A DNA stretch of 49,325 nt from Burkholderiales bacterium (GCA_020848435.1 JADLAC010000045.1:1-49325), one strand, 5' to 3'. Counted from the first letter of the stretch, positions 7,834 to 17,026 are shown. A program made the numbers and translations. Notes: a model not told the origin generated them from the letters alone.

Positions 7834-8943
7834 TCATTTCATCCGGTAACGCTCCAGCTTCGCGTCGTCCAGGCTGATGCCCAGGCCCGCGGCATCGGTC
7901 AACGTGAAGCTGCCCGAGGAGATATCGAGCCGGCTGGTCGCGATAGTGTCGGTCACCTTGAGCGGACCGACGCATTCCAGTCCGGCCAGCACATTACTCG
8001 ACGATGCCGCAAGCATGATCTCGGCGAGCGTGCTCGGATCCAGGCCGAAGCCGTGGCCGATGACGACCGGAATGCCCGCCGCCTCGGCCGTGGCCAGCAT
8101 GCGGGCCGCGCGCAGCAACCCACCCGCCTGCTCGATGCCGAACTTGACGAAGTCGGCCGCCTGGGCCTTGATGACCGCGATCAGGCTGGCGTGATCGCTG
8201 ATGGACTCATCGGCCATGATGGGGATACCGGCCTGGCGCCGCACCCGTGCCAATCCGGCGATATCGTCCTTCGGCGCCGGCTGCTCGAAGAGCTGCAGAT
8301 CGTAGGGACGCACCAGAGCGGCCAGTTCGAGCGACGTCTCGGCGTCGTACAACGCGTTGGCATCGATGCGCAGCTTCATCGCATTGCCGACGGCTGCACG
8401 CACGGCCGCGACCCGATCGCGATCGGCCTCGATGCCGCCGCCGACCTTGATCTTCGCCGATCGGAATCCCGCTTCGAGCCAGCGCAGCGCTTCGGCGGCC
8501 GCTTCATCCGGCGGCAGCATGCCGATCCAGCCGTTGAACTGCACGCTGGTATGCAGCGCGCCGCCGAGATAAGTGGTCAGCGGCACACCGAGCATACGTG
8601 CGGTCAGGTCGATGCACGCCATCTCCACCGCCGCCCGCGCGCCGGGTTGCGCCGGCGTCAACGCCTCCAGTTGCTCGACCAGCCGATTGAGGTTGGTGGG
8701 ATCCTGGCCGACTATCGCCGGCGCGACCCGCTCGTGCAACGCGATCGCGAGCTCGCGGGCGGTTCCCGGCGAGCGCGCACCGGCGGAGGGCTCGATGCTG
8801 CTGATGCCGACCGTGCCGTCGCCCGCCGTCGCGCGCACGACCACGCACTTGACGGCTTGCTTCGAGATGCCGGCACTGGTGAACGTTCCGGCCAGAGGCA
8901 TCTCCACGGCGAAGGTTTCTACTCGTTCGATGCGCGCTTCCAT
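7834..8943 (-). CDS. Mandelate racemase / muconate lactonizing enzyme family protein
   Basis: A 369-residue enolase-superfamily enzyme. The C-terminal barrel shows the KxK acid/base motif (K164, K166 in SAKIKVGGG), metal ligands D194 (RIDANALYD), E220 (LFEQP) and D245 (MADES), and the opposite Lys K267 (DFVKFG). That residue set is typical of the muconate cycloisomerase and dipeptide-epimerase subgroups: abstraction of a proton alpha to a carboxylate, stabilised by Mg2+. The substrate is not deducible. It is on the same strand as a nearby AroQ-like protein and two Bug receptors, so a role in carboxylate catabolism is plausible but inferred. Confidence 0.88.
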   Translation of the reverse strand: MEARIERVETFAVEMPLAGTFTSAGISKQAVKCVVVRATAGDGTVGISSIEPSAGARSPGTARELAIALHERVAPAIVGQDPTNLNRLVEQLEALTPAQPGARAAVEMACIDLTARMLGVPLTTYLGGALHTSVQFNGWIGMLPPDEAAAEALRWLEAGFRSAKIKVGGGIEADRDRVAAVRAAVGNAMKLRIDANALYDAETSLELAALVRPYDLQLFEQPAPKDDIAGLARVRRQAGIPIMADESISDHASLIAVIKAQAADFVKFGIEQAGGLLRAARMLATAEAAGIPVVIGHGFGLDPSTLAEIMLAASSSNVLAGLECVGPLKVTDTIATSRLDISSGSFTLTDAAGLGISLDDAKLERYRMK

Positions 8944-9034
8944 GGGGTGATCCTGATGGGTGATCGACGATTCCGCGCTCGCTCCGAAGGGCAGTGATTC
9001 GCCAAGCGATGAGCGACGCCATTCGAGCCTTGAG

Positions 9035-9694
9035 CTATGCGCCTACGCCTCCCGCGGCGGCTTCTTCCAGCAGGCTCTGGCCGCTCGCCGTAGCGATCAG
9101 GGAGTGAACGACGATGTGCCAGCGAACCACGGGATGGCGTGCGCCGGCCGTCTCGAACGCAGCGCGCCACCAGCCCAGCGGTTGCAGCGTGCAATGCGCG
9201 TTCTGCCCGTTCGGCAGCAGCGTGAGCGCCGGATACGAAGCGATGCAGGCAAAGACGAACTTGCGTGCGTAGCCGAAGATCTCCTCGATGATCCACGGCA
9301 GGTCTTGTTCGGGACAGTGCTCCAACACGTCGGTAGTGATGACACCGTCGAAACGCTCCGTGGGAAGCTTCGCGTAGGGAGCGTGACACGGGTCGTAGCA
9401 ATGCACCGTGTCGACATCCCAGTAGTCGATGACGTTGTCCACGCGTCCGACGCCGCGAATGTCGACCGGCGAGATGCTGTAGGCGATGCCCTTGCCGGAG
9501 CCGTAGTCCAATACATCGCGTGCGCCGGTGCGCTCGATCAGCACCTTGATGCGCTCGAGATGCGGCATGAGACTCACGCCGGGATAGGTCTCGTCGGCGC
9601 TCAAATGGCGGTGCTCTTCGCCGGAGGCGTGCAATATCCGGTACTGCTCGAGCATTTCGCTATAACGCGGGCTGGGATGATCGCGGCTATACAT
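9035..9694 (-). CDS. Class I SAM-dependent methyltransferase-like protein
   Basis: A 219-residue protein. The SAM-binding motif I is VLDYGSGKG near residues 61-69. An Asp-containing strand follows (VHCYDPCH), then FDGVITTDVLEHCPEQDL, the usual post-motif II with LEH. The C-terminal part is WWRAAFETAGARHPVVRW. A methyl transfer to a small molecule is the expected reaction; the acceptor is unknown. It stands about 90 bases upstream of the enolase-family gene on the same strand and may be cotranscribed with it. Confidence 0.75.
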   Translation of the reverse strand: MYSRDHPSPRYSEMLEQYRILHASGEEHRHLSADETYPGVSLMPHLERIKVLIERTGARDVLDYGSGKGIAYSISPVDIRGVGRVDNVIDYWDVDTVHCYDPCHAPYAKLPTERFDGVITTDVLEHCPEQDLPWIIEEIFGYARKFVFACIASYPALTLLPNGQNAHCTLQPLGWWRAAFETAGARHPVVRWHIVVHSLIATASGQSLLEEAAAGGVGA

Positions 9695-9843
9695 CGCGGC
9701 GCGTCCTCGCTGCTGCGCACCCCGCGGACAGACCGAGTCTTCCCGCGATCTTGGAAGTGTCGATCCGCGACGAAAGGAAGATGTGCTCTGTCCCCGATTC
9801 CTCGCCTAACGGCGGCTGCTGGTAGCGTTCGATCATGCTCAAA

Positions 9844-10278
9844 TCACTTCTGCCGGGCGAGATCCAGCAGCCCCTTCATGGCGAGGTAATAGCCCTGGAT
9901 ACCGAAGCCGGTGACGACGCCGCGCGTATGCCGGCCGACATCGGAGATGCGACCGCGCAGGGCCGGGTTGGATATATGCACTTCGATGGTCGGATAGTCG
10001 ACTTGGGTGATGGCGGCGTTCAATGCGCCGTAACCGACCGTGAACCCCGCGGGATTGATGATACAGCCGCCGAGCCCCGTGCCGTGCGCGCGGTAGAGCC
10101 TGTCCACGACCTCGCCTTCGGCATTGGAATGGAAAATATCGATGTCGCAGCCGAGCTCGGCCGCGTACGCGCGCAACCGTTCGTCGTACTGCGGCAAGGT
10201 CATCGGCCCGAACACGTCGATCTGCGCTTTGCCGCGCATGCTCATGCCGGCGCCGTGGATCACGAGTAGCTTGGGCAT
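9844..10278 (-). CDS. Type II dehydroquinase (AroQ)-like protein without the catalytic Tyr
   Basis: A 144-residue protein with the AroQ fold: INPAGF (substrate-binding Asn), HSNAEGEVVDRL, EVHISN (catalytic His) and GVVTGFGIQGYYLA all align to type II 3-dehydroquinate dehydratases. The N-terminal active-site loop does not: the usual NGPN is HGAG, and the position of the essential Tyr (VYG in M. tuberculosis) is Phe in VFG. Canonical dehydroquinase activity is therefore doubtful. It is coded 20 bases downstream of a Bug receptor gene, which suggests a catabolic role linked to a transported carboxylate. The start at ATG 10278 gives the normal N-terminal strand MPKLLVIHG. Confidence 0.8.
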   Translation of the reverse strand: MPKLLVIHGAGMSMRGKAQIDVFGPMTLPQYDERLRAYAAELGCDIDIFHSNAEGEVVDRLYRAHGTGLGGCIINPAGFTVGYGALNAAITQVDYPTIEVHISNPALRGRISDVGRHTRGVVTGFGIQGYYLAMKGLLDLARQK

Positions 10279-10298
10279 CGTTGAAACCCCCGCGATTG

Positions 10299-11267
10299 CT
10301 ACTGTGGTTTGATGCCGGCCTGCTTCACGACCCGCGACCACTTCGCGGTCTCGGCGGCGATGAACTTGCCGAACTCGCCCTGGCTAAGGTGCTCGGGCTC
10401 GGCGCCGTCGGCTGCGAATCGCTTCCTGATGTCGGGTAACAGCAGAATCTGCGCGAGCTCCCTGTCGATACGATCCACGATGCCCCCCGGCGTACCGGCC
10501 GGAAACATGATGCCCCACCAGTTCGCGGCCTCGTAGCCGGGCAAGCCTGATTCGTCGATGGTCGGCAGCTCGGGCATCGCGGCACTGCGCTGCTTGCTCG
10601 CCATGCCGAGTGCTCGCAGCTTGCCCGACTTGATGTGCGGCAGCGCCTGCACCAGGGTGCCGATGATGATTTGCGAATTGCCCGACATGACATCGACCAT
10701 GGCCGGAAACCCGCCCTTGAACGGGATATGCACGATGTCGATCGCGGCCATCGACTTGAACAGCTCGCTCGCGAGATGGACCGAGCTACCGACGCCGGAG
10801 CTGGCGAAATTAAGCTGCCCGGGCTTGGCTTTCGCCAGCGCGATGAGCTCCTTGGCGGTGCGAGCGGGCAGCCCGGGAAAGATCGAGACCACGTTAGGAC
10901 CGTTGCCGATCTTGGCCACCGGGACGAACGCCTTGACCGGATCGAACGGCAGCTTCTGGTACATCGAGGGGCCGAACGCGTACGCCGCGGAAATGATCAG
11001 CATGGTGTAGCCGTCGGGATTCGACTTGGCGGCGATGTCGGTGCCGAGGTTGCCGCCGGCGCCGGCGCGATTGTCGACCACGATCTGCTTGCCCACACGC
11101 TCGCCCAGATGCATGCCCAGCAAGCGCCCGATGATGTCGTTGCTGCCTCCCGGCGGAAAAGGAATGATCATGCGGATAGATCGCACGGGCCAGTCGTCGG
11201 CCGCTTGCACGCACGGCGGCAACGCCGCCGCCGCGATCGTGGCAGCGAACATTACGCGCAATGACAT
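10299..11267 (-). CDS. Bug/TctC-family tripartite tricarboxylate transporter substrate-binding protein
   Basis: A 322-residue periplasmic receptor. It has a signal peptide ending PPCVQA, then the hallmark opening WPVRSIRMIIPFPPGGSNDI, the loop VDNRAGAGGNLGTD and SNPDGYTML, and later HIPFKGGFPAM. These are the residues that close over a carboxylate ligand in Bug proteins. AAGGAGG directly upstream supports the start. The transporter's membrane subunits (TctA, TctB) are not in the window. The ligand cannot be predicted, but it probably relates to the neighbouring AroQ-like enzyme. Confidence 0.9.
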   Translation of the reverse strand: MSLRVMFAATIAAAALPPCVQAADDWPVRSIRMIIPFPPGGSNDIIGRLLGMHLGERVGKQIVVDNRAGAGGNLGTDIAAKSNPDGYTMLIISAAYAFGPSMYQKLPFDPVKAFVPVAKIGNGPNVVSIFPGLPARTAKELIALAKAKPGQLNFASSGVGSSVHLASELFKSMAAIDIVHIPFKGGFPAMVDVMSGNSQIIIGTLVQALPHIKSGKLRALGMASKQRSAAMPELPTIDESGLPGYEAANWWGIMFPAGTPGGIVDRIDRELAQILLLPDIRKRFAADGAEPEHLSQGEFGKFIAAETAKWSRVVKQAGIKPQ

Positions 11268-11304
11268 CGGATTCCTCCTTGCTTCGGCCCCGTGCCGGCG
11301 AGCG

Positions 11305-12276
11305 CTATTGCGCCTGGATTTTGGCGTCGACGATCAGCTTGCCCCACTTGTCCGATTCCGAGCGCATGAAGGCGCCGAATTGCTCCGGCGTGCTGCCGAC
11401 CACGCTCGCGCCCATCGTCGTTATCTTGTCGTGGATTTCAGGCACGCTCAACGCCTTCTTGACGTCGCCGTGGATCCGCCGCACCAGCTCCGGCGGCGTG
11501 CCGCCGGGCAGCACGAGCCCGAACCAGTTGGTCAGCTCGAAGCCGGGAATGGCCGATTCGTCGATGGTCGGCACGTCGGGAAGCGTGGGCGTACGCGTCT
11601 TGCCGAGCATGCCCAAGGCCTTCACCTTGCCCGCTCTGATGTGCTGCAGGTACTGCAACAGGCTGTCGAAGGACAGCATGATCTGACCGCCGAGCAGGTC
11701 CTGCATCGAGATGGCGCTGCCTTTGTACGGAATGTGCGCGAGCTTGATGCCGGCCATCTTGTTCATGAGCTCGGCGGCGAGATGCGGTGCCCCGCCGGGA
11801 CCGGACGAGCCGTAAGTGATCTGGCCGGGCAGGCGCTTGGCGAGCGCGATCAATTCCTTCATGTTGTTCACCGGCACCGAGGGATGCGCGACCATCACGA
11901 AATGCACCGCGACCACCTGCGTGAGCGGCGTGAGATCGCGCGGCGGATCGACCGCCATCTTGGGATAGAGGTGCTTGTTGACCGACAGATTGCCCATCGT
12001 TCCCATGAACAGGGTATAGCCGTCGGGTGCGGCGCGCGCCGCGATCTCGGTGCCGATGGTACCGCTCGCGCCGACACGATTGTCGACCAGCACCTGGTGC
12101 CCCCAGTATTCGGCGAGCTTGGGCGCCAGCACGCGCGCGACGATATCGGTGCCGCCGCCGGCGGGAAAGGCGACGATGATACGCACGGGCTTGGTCGGAA
12201 ATGTCTGCGCCCACGCGGGGCTGGCCAGCAGCAGGGCGCCGAGGCCCAGCGATTTAGCCGATCTGAGTCGCGTCAT
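11305..12276 (-). CDS. Bug/TctC-family substrate-binding protein
   Basis: A 323-residue second member of the receptor family, 37 bases upstream of the first on the same strand. Signal peptide SLGLGALLLASPAWAQ, then FPTKPVRIIVAFPAGGGTDI, VDNRVGASGTIGTE, PDGYTLFMG and HIPYKGSAIS. AGAGGA upstream supports the ATG. It is clearly diverged from the adjacent paralogue, so the pair does not look like a recent duplication. It probably binds a different organic acid in the periplasm. Confidence 0.9.
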   Translation of the reverse strand: MTRLRSAKSLGLGALLLASPAWAQTFPTKPVRIIVAFPAGGGTDIVARVLAPKLAEYWGHQVLVDNRVGASGTIGTEIAARAAPDGYTLFMGTMGNLSVNKHLYPKMAVDPPRDLTPLTQVVAVHFVMVAHPSVPVNNMKELIALAKRLPGQITYGSSGPGGAPHLAAELMNKMAGIKLAHIPYKGSAISMQDLLGGQIMLSFDSLLQYLQHIRAGKVKALGMLGKTRTPTLPDVPTIDESAIPGFELTNWFGLVLPGGTPPELVRRIHGDVKKALSVPEIHDKITTMGASVVGSTPEQFGAFMRSESDKWGKLIVDAKIQAQ

Positions 12277-12451
12277 TACACGGTCCTCTTTGCTTGGGCG
12301 CTGCCCGATGCGTTTCGCGCCGAGCGTTGATCCCGTTCCTATGCTCGATTGGCTGCAATGTCGAAGCGGCGCTGGCGGCGAAGGCCCGCATCCGCCGAGT
12401 CCTGCCGTGGCGCCGTCATGATATCACCGCGGCCGCGCACTCCTTCAGCGC

Positions 12452-13333
12452 TCATGGCCGGCACAGCGATCGCATCGTGTCGCGCGCGAAGCACAAGTCG
12501 GCCCACGCCTTCGCCTTGTCGGGGAGCGTGCGTAACAGGTAGGCCGGGTGGTAGGTGACGATGAGCGGCGTGCCGGCGTAGTCGTGCAGGCGCCCGCGCA
12601 GGCTGGCGATCGAGGCGTCGGTGCGCAGCAGGTGGCTCGCCGCGATCTTGCCCAGCGCCACGATCAGCTTCGGCTTGATCAGGCCGATCTGGCGCGTGAG
12701 ATACGGCTCGCAGCAGCCCATTTCGCTCGATTCGGGATTGCGGTTGTTCGGCGGCCGGCACTTCACGACGTTGGCGATGTAGACGGACGCGCCGCGCCTC
12801 AGGTCGATCGCAGCCAGCATGTTGTCGAGCAGCCGTCCGGCTTGCCCGACAAACGGCTCCCCCTTGGCATCTTCCTCCGCGCCCGGGGCCTCGCCCACGA
12901 AGAGCCAATCGGCGCGCTCGTCACCCACGCCGAATACCGTCTGGGTACGTTTCGCATGCAACGGACACGCCGTGCATTGCGCGACCGTCTGCTTGAGCTC
13001 GGCCCAGTCCATTCGCAGGATGCGGCTGCGCCTGTCGTCGCGCTCGGCCGTCGCGGCGGCGCGCGGGGGCGCCGGTGGCGCGGCATCCCGCCGATCGTCC
13101 GGGACCGCGGCGGGCACCTCCGGCGCGGCGTCGCGCGGACACGCCGACGGCTGCGTCCTGGTGACTGCGAGGGTCGGGTCCTGCTCGGCCATGCTTGGGT
13201 TGTCGGGCCGACACGCCGACGGCTGCGTCGCGGTGACTGCGAGCACCTCGCCGGACGCGCATGCTTGCGCCGAGCGCAGCCGCCAAACGGGCGCAAGCCC
13301 CATCTCTTCGAGCACGACCAGGCGCCGGCTCAT
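12452..13333 (-). CDS. Uracil-DNA glycosylase, family 4 type
   Basis: A 293-residue iron-sulfur uracil-DNA glycosylase that removes uracil from DNA in base-excision repair. The C-terminal 180 residues hold the family-4 features: CTACPLHAKR and later Cys for the 4Fe-4S cluster, GEAPGAEEDAKGEPFVGQAG (active-site water motif GEAPG), a NVVKCRPPNNRNP loop and a TYHPAYLLR catalytic-loop His. The N-terminal 110 residues are a disordered Pro/Ala-rich linker holding a duplicated segment (AVTATQPSAC and AVTRTQPSAC). The ATG overlaps the rimI stop (ATGA), so it is the last gene of a tsaB-rimI-udg translational chain. Confidence 0.9.
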   Translation of the reverse strand: MSRRLVVLEEMGLAPVWRLRSAQACASGEVLAVTATQPSACRPDNPSMAEQDPTLAVTRTQPSACPRDAAPEVPAAVPDDRRDAAPPAPPRAAATAERDDRRSRILRMDWAELKQTVAQCTACPLHAKRTQTVFGVGDERADWLFVGEAPGAEEDAKGEPFVGQAGRLLDNMLAAIDLRRGASVYIANVVKCRPPNNRNPESSEMGCCEPYLTRQIGLIKPKLIVALGKIAASHLLRTDASIASLRGRLHDYAGTPLIVTYHPAYLLRTLPDKAKAWADLCFARDTMRSLCRP

Positions 13334-13791
13334 AGGCTCAAGGCAAGCACAAGCGCATCTTCGCGGCCGCCGTGGGCCGGATAGTACGCGCGCCGGGAGC
13401 CCACGCGCTCGAAGCCGGCCGAATCGTAGAGCGAGCGCGCGACCGTATTGGAGGGCCGCACTTCGAGCAGCAGAATGCGCGCGCCCTGGCCGCGTGCCAG
13501 GTGGACGTGATATATCAACGCGGCGCGACCATAGCCGTGTCTCTGCCAAGGCGCATCGATGCTCAAATTGAGCAAGTGCGACTCGCCAGCGGCGACGCTG
13601 AGGATGCCGTAGCCGATCGGCGCGCGCGCATGCTCGACCACCGTGCACAGATAACCCGCGGCCAACGAATCGGCGAAGTTGCCGCGACTCCACGGAAACG
13701 GATAGATGCGCTGCTCGATCTCGAGCACCTGGTCGAGGTCGTCGCGATGCATCGGCCGGTACAGCAGTGTGGGCTCGGGTACTGCGCTCAT
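13330..13791 (-). CDS. rimI: Ribosomal protein S18 N-acetyltransferase RimI
   Basis: A 153-residue GNAT acetyltransferase. The acetyl-CoA loop is QRHGYGRAAL (RxxGxG/A type), preceded by LLNLSIDAPW and followed by LLEVRPSNTVARSLYDSAGF, the strongest RimI signature. YPAHGGREDALVL is the usual C-terminus. It acetylates the N-terminal Ala of ribosomal protein S18. It overlaps tsaB by four bases (ATGA) at its start and udg by four at its end, a typical proteobacterial order. Confidence 0.93.
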   Translation of the reverse strand: MSAVPEPTLLYRPMHRDDLDQVLEIEQRIYPFPWSRGNFADSLAAGYLCTVVEHARAPIGYGILSVAAGESHLLNLSIDAPWQRHGYGRAALIYHVHLARGQGARILLLEVRPSNTVARSLYDSAGFERVGSRRAYYPAHGGREDALVLALSL

Positions 13792-14468
13792 CGCTGCTCT
13801 TCGATAGTGAGGGCGACCTTGTCGCGGATGTAGATCGGCAGGGCCTCGTGAGGGGGACGGCCGCCGCCGCGGGCGAGCTCCGCGGCGGCCAGGGTCGCGA
13901 TATCGCGCGCATGCGGTACGCTCGCCGGCGATACCGTGGCGAGCGCCGCACCGAGACGATGTGCGAGCGCTTCGCCATGGACGCGAAAACCGTTGCCGCA
14001 TCCGGTCCAGAGGCCCGCGGAGAGCACGGGTACCTGCGCCGCGGCGTACAGAGCGGGCGCGTGAACGCTCTGCCAGCTGCCGGCAGCGCGCCGATAAGCG
14101 GCGAAGTACACCTCCCGCATACGGGCGTCGAGACAACACACCGCCGCCTGTGCGCCGCTCGCTTCGGCCAGCGCGAGCAGCGTGCCGATACCGACCACCG
14201 GAAGGTCGGCGCCGAATGCCAAGCCCTGCGCGACTGCGCAGGCGATGCGCAGCCCCGTGAACGACCCGGGACCGGCGCCGAAAGCGATCGCATCGAGCGC
14301 GCCGAGCGCGAGCGCGGCATCGCCGAGCAGCCGATCCACCATGGGCAACAGCAACTCGGTGTGGCGCTGGCCGGCGTGGACGGCCTCGGTCGCGACCGCA
14401 CCATCGCACCAAAGCGCGGCCGAACAGTACTCGGTGGAAGTGTCGAGAGCGAGAATCTTCAAAGGCAT
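13788..14468 (-). CDS. tsaB: tRNA threonylcarbamoyladenosine biosynthesis protein TsaB
   Basis: A 226-residue ASKHA-fold protein that forms the scaffold of the TsaBCDE machinery making t6A37 on ANN-decoding tRNAs. Visible signatures: LALDTSTEYCSAAL at the N-terminus, QRHTELLLPMVDRLL, and GAGPGSFTGLRIACAVAQGLAF, the most conserved TsaB segment. Length is normal. It is the first gene of the overlapping tsaB-rimI-udg group. A short AT-poor promoter region of about 170 bases separates it from the divergent MmgE/PrpD gene. Confidence 0.95.
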   Translation of the reverse strand: MPLKILALDTSTEYCSAALWCDGAVATEAVHAGQRHTELLLPMVDRLLGDAALALGALDAIAFGAGPGSFTGLRIACAVAQGLAFGADLPVVGIGTLLALAEASGAQAAVCCLDARMREVYFAAYRRAAGSWQSVHAPALYAAAQVPVLSAGLWTGCGNGFRVHGEALAHRLGAALATVSPASVPHARDIATLAAAELARGGGRPPHEALPIYIRDKVALTIEEQR

Positions 14469-14638
14469 GGGGCCGTGCGGCGAGCAGCGTCCCGCCGATT
14501 ATACGGGCGAGCCGCGCGCAGGCCGCGGCCAGGCAGGGACGCCGGATTGCCGCTCCGCCCCCGCCCCGCAGTACACTGACGGCAGCAGCGTATCGCTTGC
14601 CGGCCACCCGCGTCGTCCTACCTCGGAGGCGTCCAGCC

Positions 14639-16003
14639 ATGAGCACTCTCGTCGAACGGCTCGCCCGCTATGCGGAAGGCTTGCGCTACGACGATCTGCC
14701 GGCGCAGGTCGTGCACCAGGCCAAGCGCCTGATCATGGACAGCGTCGGCTGCGCCCTCGGCGGTTATCGCTCGGAGCCCGCGCGCATCGCGCGTGAAATG
14801 GCGGCGAGCGTGAGCGCGAACCCGGGGGCGACGGTGATGGGCAGCGGACAGCGTTCGAGCCCGGACCTCGCCACCTTCGCCAACGGCGTCATGATCCGTT
14901 TCATGGATTTCAACGACGGCTATACCAGCAACGGCGAATCCGGCCATCCGAGCGACAGCCTCGCGGCGGCCTTGACGCTCGCGGAGCTCAATCGCCGCAG
15001 CGGCCGCGATCTCATCGCCGCCACGGTGCTCGCCTACGAGGTGTTCTGCCGCGTCTGCGATGAAGCCGATCTCAAGCCGCTCGGCTTCGATCATGTCACT
15101 GTAGGCGGCATGGCGAGCGCCGCGGCCGCCGCGCGGCTCCTAGGCCTCACGGGCGAGAAGCTGCGTCACGCCTTCAATCTCGCCATCGCGCCCAATATCG
15201 CGCTCTACCAGACGCGCATCGGCAACGTCTCGATGTGGAAAGGCTGCGCGTACGCCAACGCGAGCCGCAACGCGGTGTTCGCGGCCATGCTCGCGCAACG
15301 CGGAATGACCGGGCCTTCGCCGGTGTTCGAAGGCGTCGGCGGCTACTTCAAGGCGGTGACCCGGAAGTCCTTCGACCTGGCGCAGCTCGGCGGACCGGCG
15401 CATCCCTACAAGATCATGCAATGCCTGATGAAGCGCTTTCCGCTGGGACAGTATTCACAGACGGTGGCCGAGGCTGCGCTGCAAGTCCGCGCCAGTATCG
15501 GCTCGATCGACGATATCGAACAGGTCGAGGTGCATACGCTCGCCACGGCGATCAAGCTCATGGCGGGCGATGCGCAGAAGTGGGAGCCCGAGACGCGCGA
15601 AACGGCCGACCACAGCATGCCCTACACCGTCGCGGTGGCATTGACCTACGGCGACGTCGGCGAGGAACACTTCGAGCCGGCGATGCTGCGCGATCCCGGC
15701 CTGCGCGCGCTGACCCGGCGCGTCAAAGTCAGCGAGTGGGACGAAGCCAATCGTCGCATGCCAGAAGCGATGTTATGTCGCGTCACGGTGGCGACCAGGC
15801 AGGGGACGCGCTTCGATGCGACGGTCGATTACCATCGCGGCCACTGGCGCAATCCGATGAGCGATGACGAAGTGGAGGCGAAGTTTCGCAAGCTCGCGCG
15901 CCACCTCCTCGCCCAGGAGAAAGTCGACGCGCTGGCGCAACGCCTGTGGCGGCTCGAGGAACTGGCCGACGCGGGCGAGATCGTGCGCCTCAGCGTCGCA
16001 TGA
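14639..16003 (+). CDS. MmgE/PrpD family protein
   Basis: A 454-residue protein of the 2-methylcitrate dehydratase / immune-responsive-gene-1 fold. The all-helical N-terminal domain begins LVERLARYAEGLRYDDLP and contains MDSVGCALGGY and FMDFNDGY, which is family-typical. HPSDSLAAALTLAE and KPLGFDHVTVGGMASAAAAA follow. The smaller C-terminal domain carries VEVHTLATAIK and DHSMPYTVAVAL. Known members dehydrate 2-methylcitrate or decarboxylate cis-aconitate. There are no prp genes nearby, so the substrate is open. GGAGG about ten bases upstream fixes the start at 14639. A Gfo/Idh oxidoreductase follows 39 bases downstream. Confidence 0.88.
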   Translation: MSTLVERLARYAEGLRYDDLPAQVVHQAKRLIMDSVGCALGGYRSEPARIAREMAASVSANPGATVMGSGQRSSPDLATFANGVMIRFMDFNDGYTSNGESGHPSDSLAAALTLAELNRRSGRDLIAATVLAYEVFCRVCDEADLKPLGFDHVTVGGMASAAAAARLLGLTGEKLRHAFNLAIAPNIALYQTRIGNVSMWKGCAYANASRNAVFAAMLAQRGMTGPSPVFEGVGGYFKAVTRKSFDLAQLGGPAHPYKIMQCLMKRFPLGQYSQTVAEAALQVRASIGSIDDIEQVEVHTLATAIKLMAGDAQKWEPETRETADHSMPYTVAVALTYGDVGEEHFEPAMLRDPGLRALTRRVKVSEWDEANRRMPEAMLCRVTVATRQGTRFDATVDYHRGHWRNPMSDDEVEAKFRKLARHLLAQEKVDALAQRLWRLEELADAGEIVRLSVA

Positions 16004-16042
16004 CCGTACGCTCTCACATCAACCAGGGAAGGAGACAAACCA

Positions 16043-17026
16043 ATGCTGGACGCAGCGATAGTTGGACTCGGCCGTTGGGGCAAGAACTTCGTTCAGTCGG
16101 TGCAGGGCCAGAGCGAGCGCATCCGCTTCATCCGCGGCGTCGACGTTGCGGCCGACAAATTGCGGGAGTTTGCCGCGCAGCACGACTTGCCCGTGTGCGC
16201 CGACTTCGCCGAGGCGCTAAATGATCCCGCGGTCAAGGCGGTGGTGCTGGTCACGCAGCATTCGCTGCACCGGCCGATGCTCGAAGCGGCGGTGCGCGCG
16301 GGCAAGCACGTGTTCTGCGAAAAGCCGCTCGCGCTCAATGCGACCGATGCGCGCGCCATGATCCAGGCCTGCCGCGATGCGGGCCGGGTGCTGGGCCTGG
16401 GCCACAACCGGCGCTTGTGGCCGTCGATGCAGCGCCTGAAGCGTATCGTGGATTCAGGTGAGCTGGGTCAGTTGCTGCACATCGAAGGCCATTTCAGTAA
16501 CGAGCATTCGAACAACGTGGGTGGCACCTGGCGCGATTCGCCAGCCGAATCGCCGGGCGGCGGCTTGACCGGCGCGGGCCTGCACATTCTGGATGCTTTT
16601 CTCAACCTGATCGGTCCGTTCGCCCGCGTCCACGGCCAACTGCTGGTGCGCAAGCCGCCGCCCGTGCCGCGCGATGTCGCCTCGGTGCTGGTCGAATTCG
16701 CCAACGGCGTGAGCGGCAGCTTCACTACCATTCGCGCGACACCGCTGTACTGGCGCGTGCATGTCTTCGGCGACAAGGCTTCGGCCGAATCGATCGGCGA
16801 GCACGAGTTGCTGCGCCATCGCAGCAACGCCGCGCCCGAGCGCATCGTATTGCCGCCGGTGAACGCGCTCAAGACCGAGCTCGAATTGTTTGCCGATGCC
16901 GTCCAGGGTGGAACGCCGTTTCCGATTTCGAGCGAAGAAATGCTCGCAACCGTCGCCACGTTCGAAGCCGTGGTGCAGGCGCTGGAGACCGGGGGCAGCG
17001 TCAGCCTTCGCCAGCCCGCGCGCTGA
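16043..17026 (+). CDS. Gfo/Idh/MocA family oxidoreductase
   Basis: A 327-residue NAD(P)-dependent sugar- or cyclitol-type dehydrogenase. The Rossmann motif is VGLGRWGKNF near the N-terminus. The family motif CEKPLALN carries the conserved Lys, and the C-terminal domain has GGGLTGAGLHILDAF with the conserved His. A strong ribosome binding site (AAGGAGA) precedes the ATG. The close spacing to the MmgE/PrpD gene suggests an operon. The substrate is not deducible. Confidence 0.88.
   Translation: MLDAAIVGLGRWGKNFVQSVQGQSERIRFIRGVDVAADKLREFAAQHDLPVCADFAEALNDPAVKAVVLVTQHSLHRPMLEAAVRAGKHVFCEKPLALNATDARAMIQACRDAGRVLGLGHNRRLWPSMQRLKRIVDSGELGQLLHIEGHFSNEHSNNVGGTWRDSPAESPGGGLTGAGLHILDAFLNLIGPFARVHGQLLVRKPPPVPRDVASVLVEFANGVSGSFTTIRATPLYWRVHVFGDKASAESIGEHELLRHRSNAAPERIVLPPVNALKTELELFADAVQGGTPFPISSEEMLATVATFEAVVQALETGGSVSLRQPAR

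Noticed and set aside
13334..14646. Long minus-strand frames through rimI and tsaB extending the glycosylase or acetyltransferase
   Set aside because: They read the neighbouring genes out of frame. The ATGA overlaps define three separate proteins.
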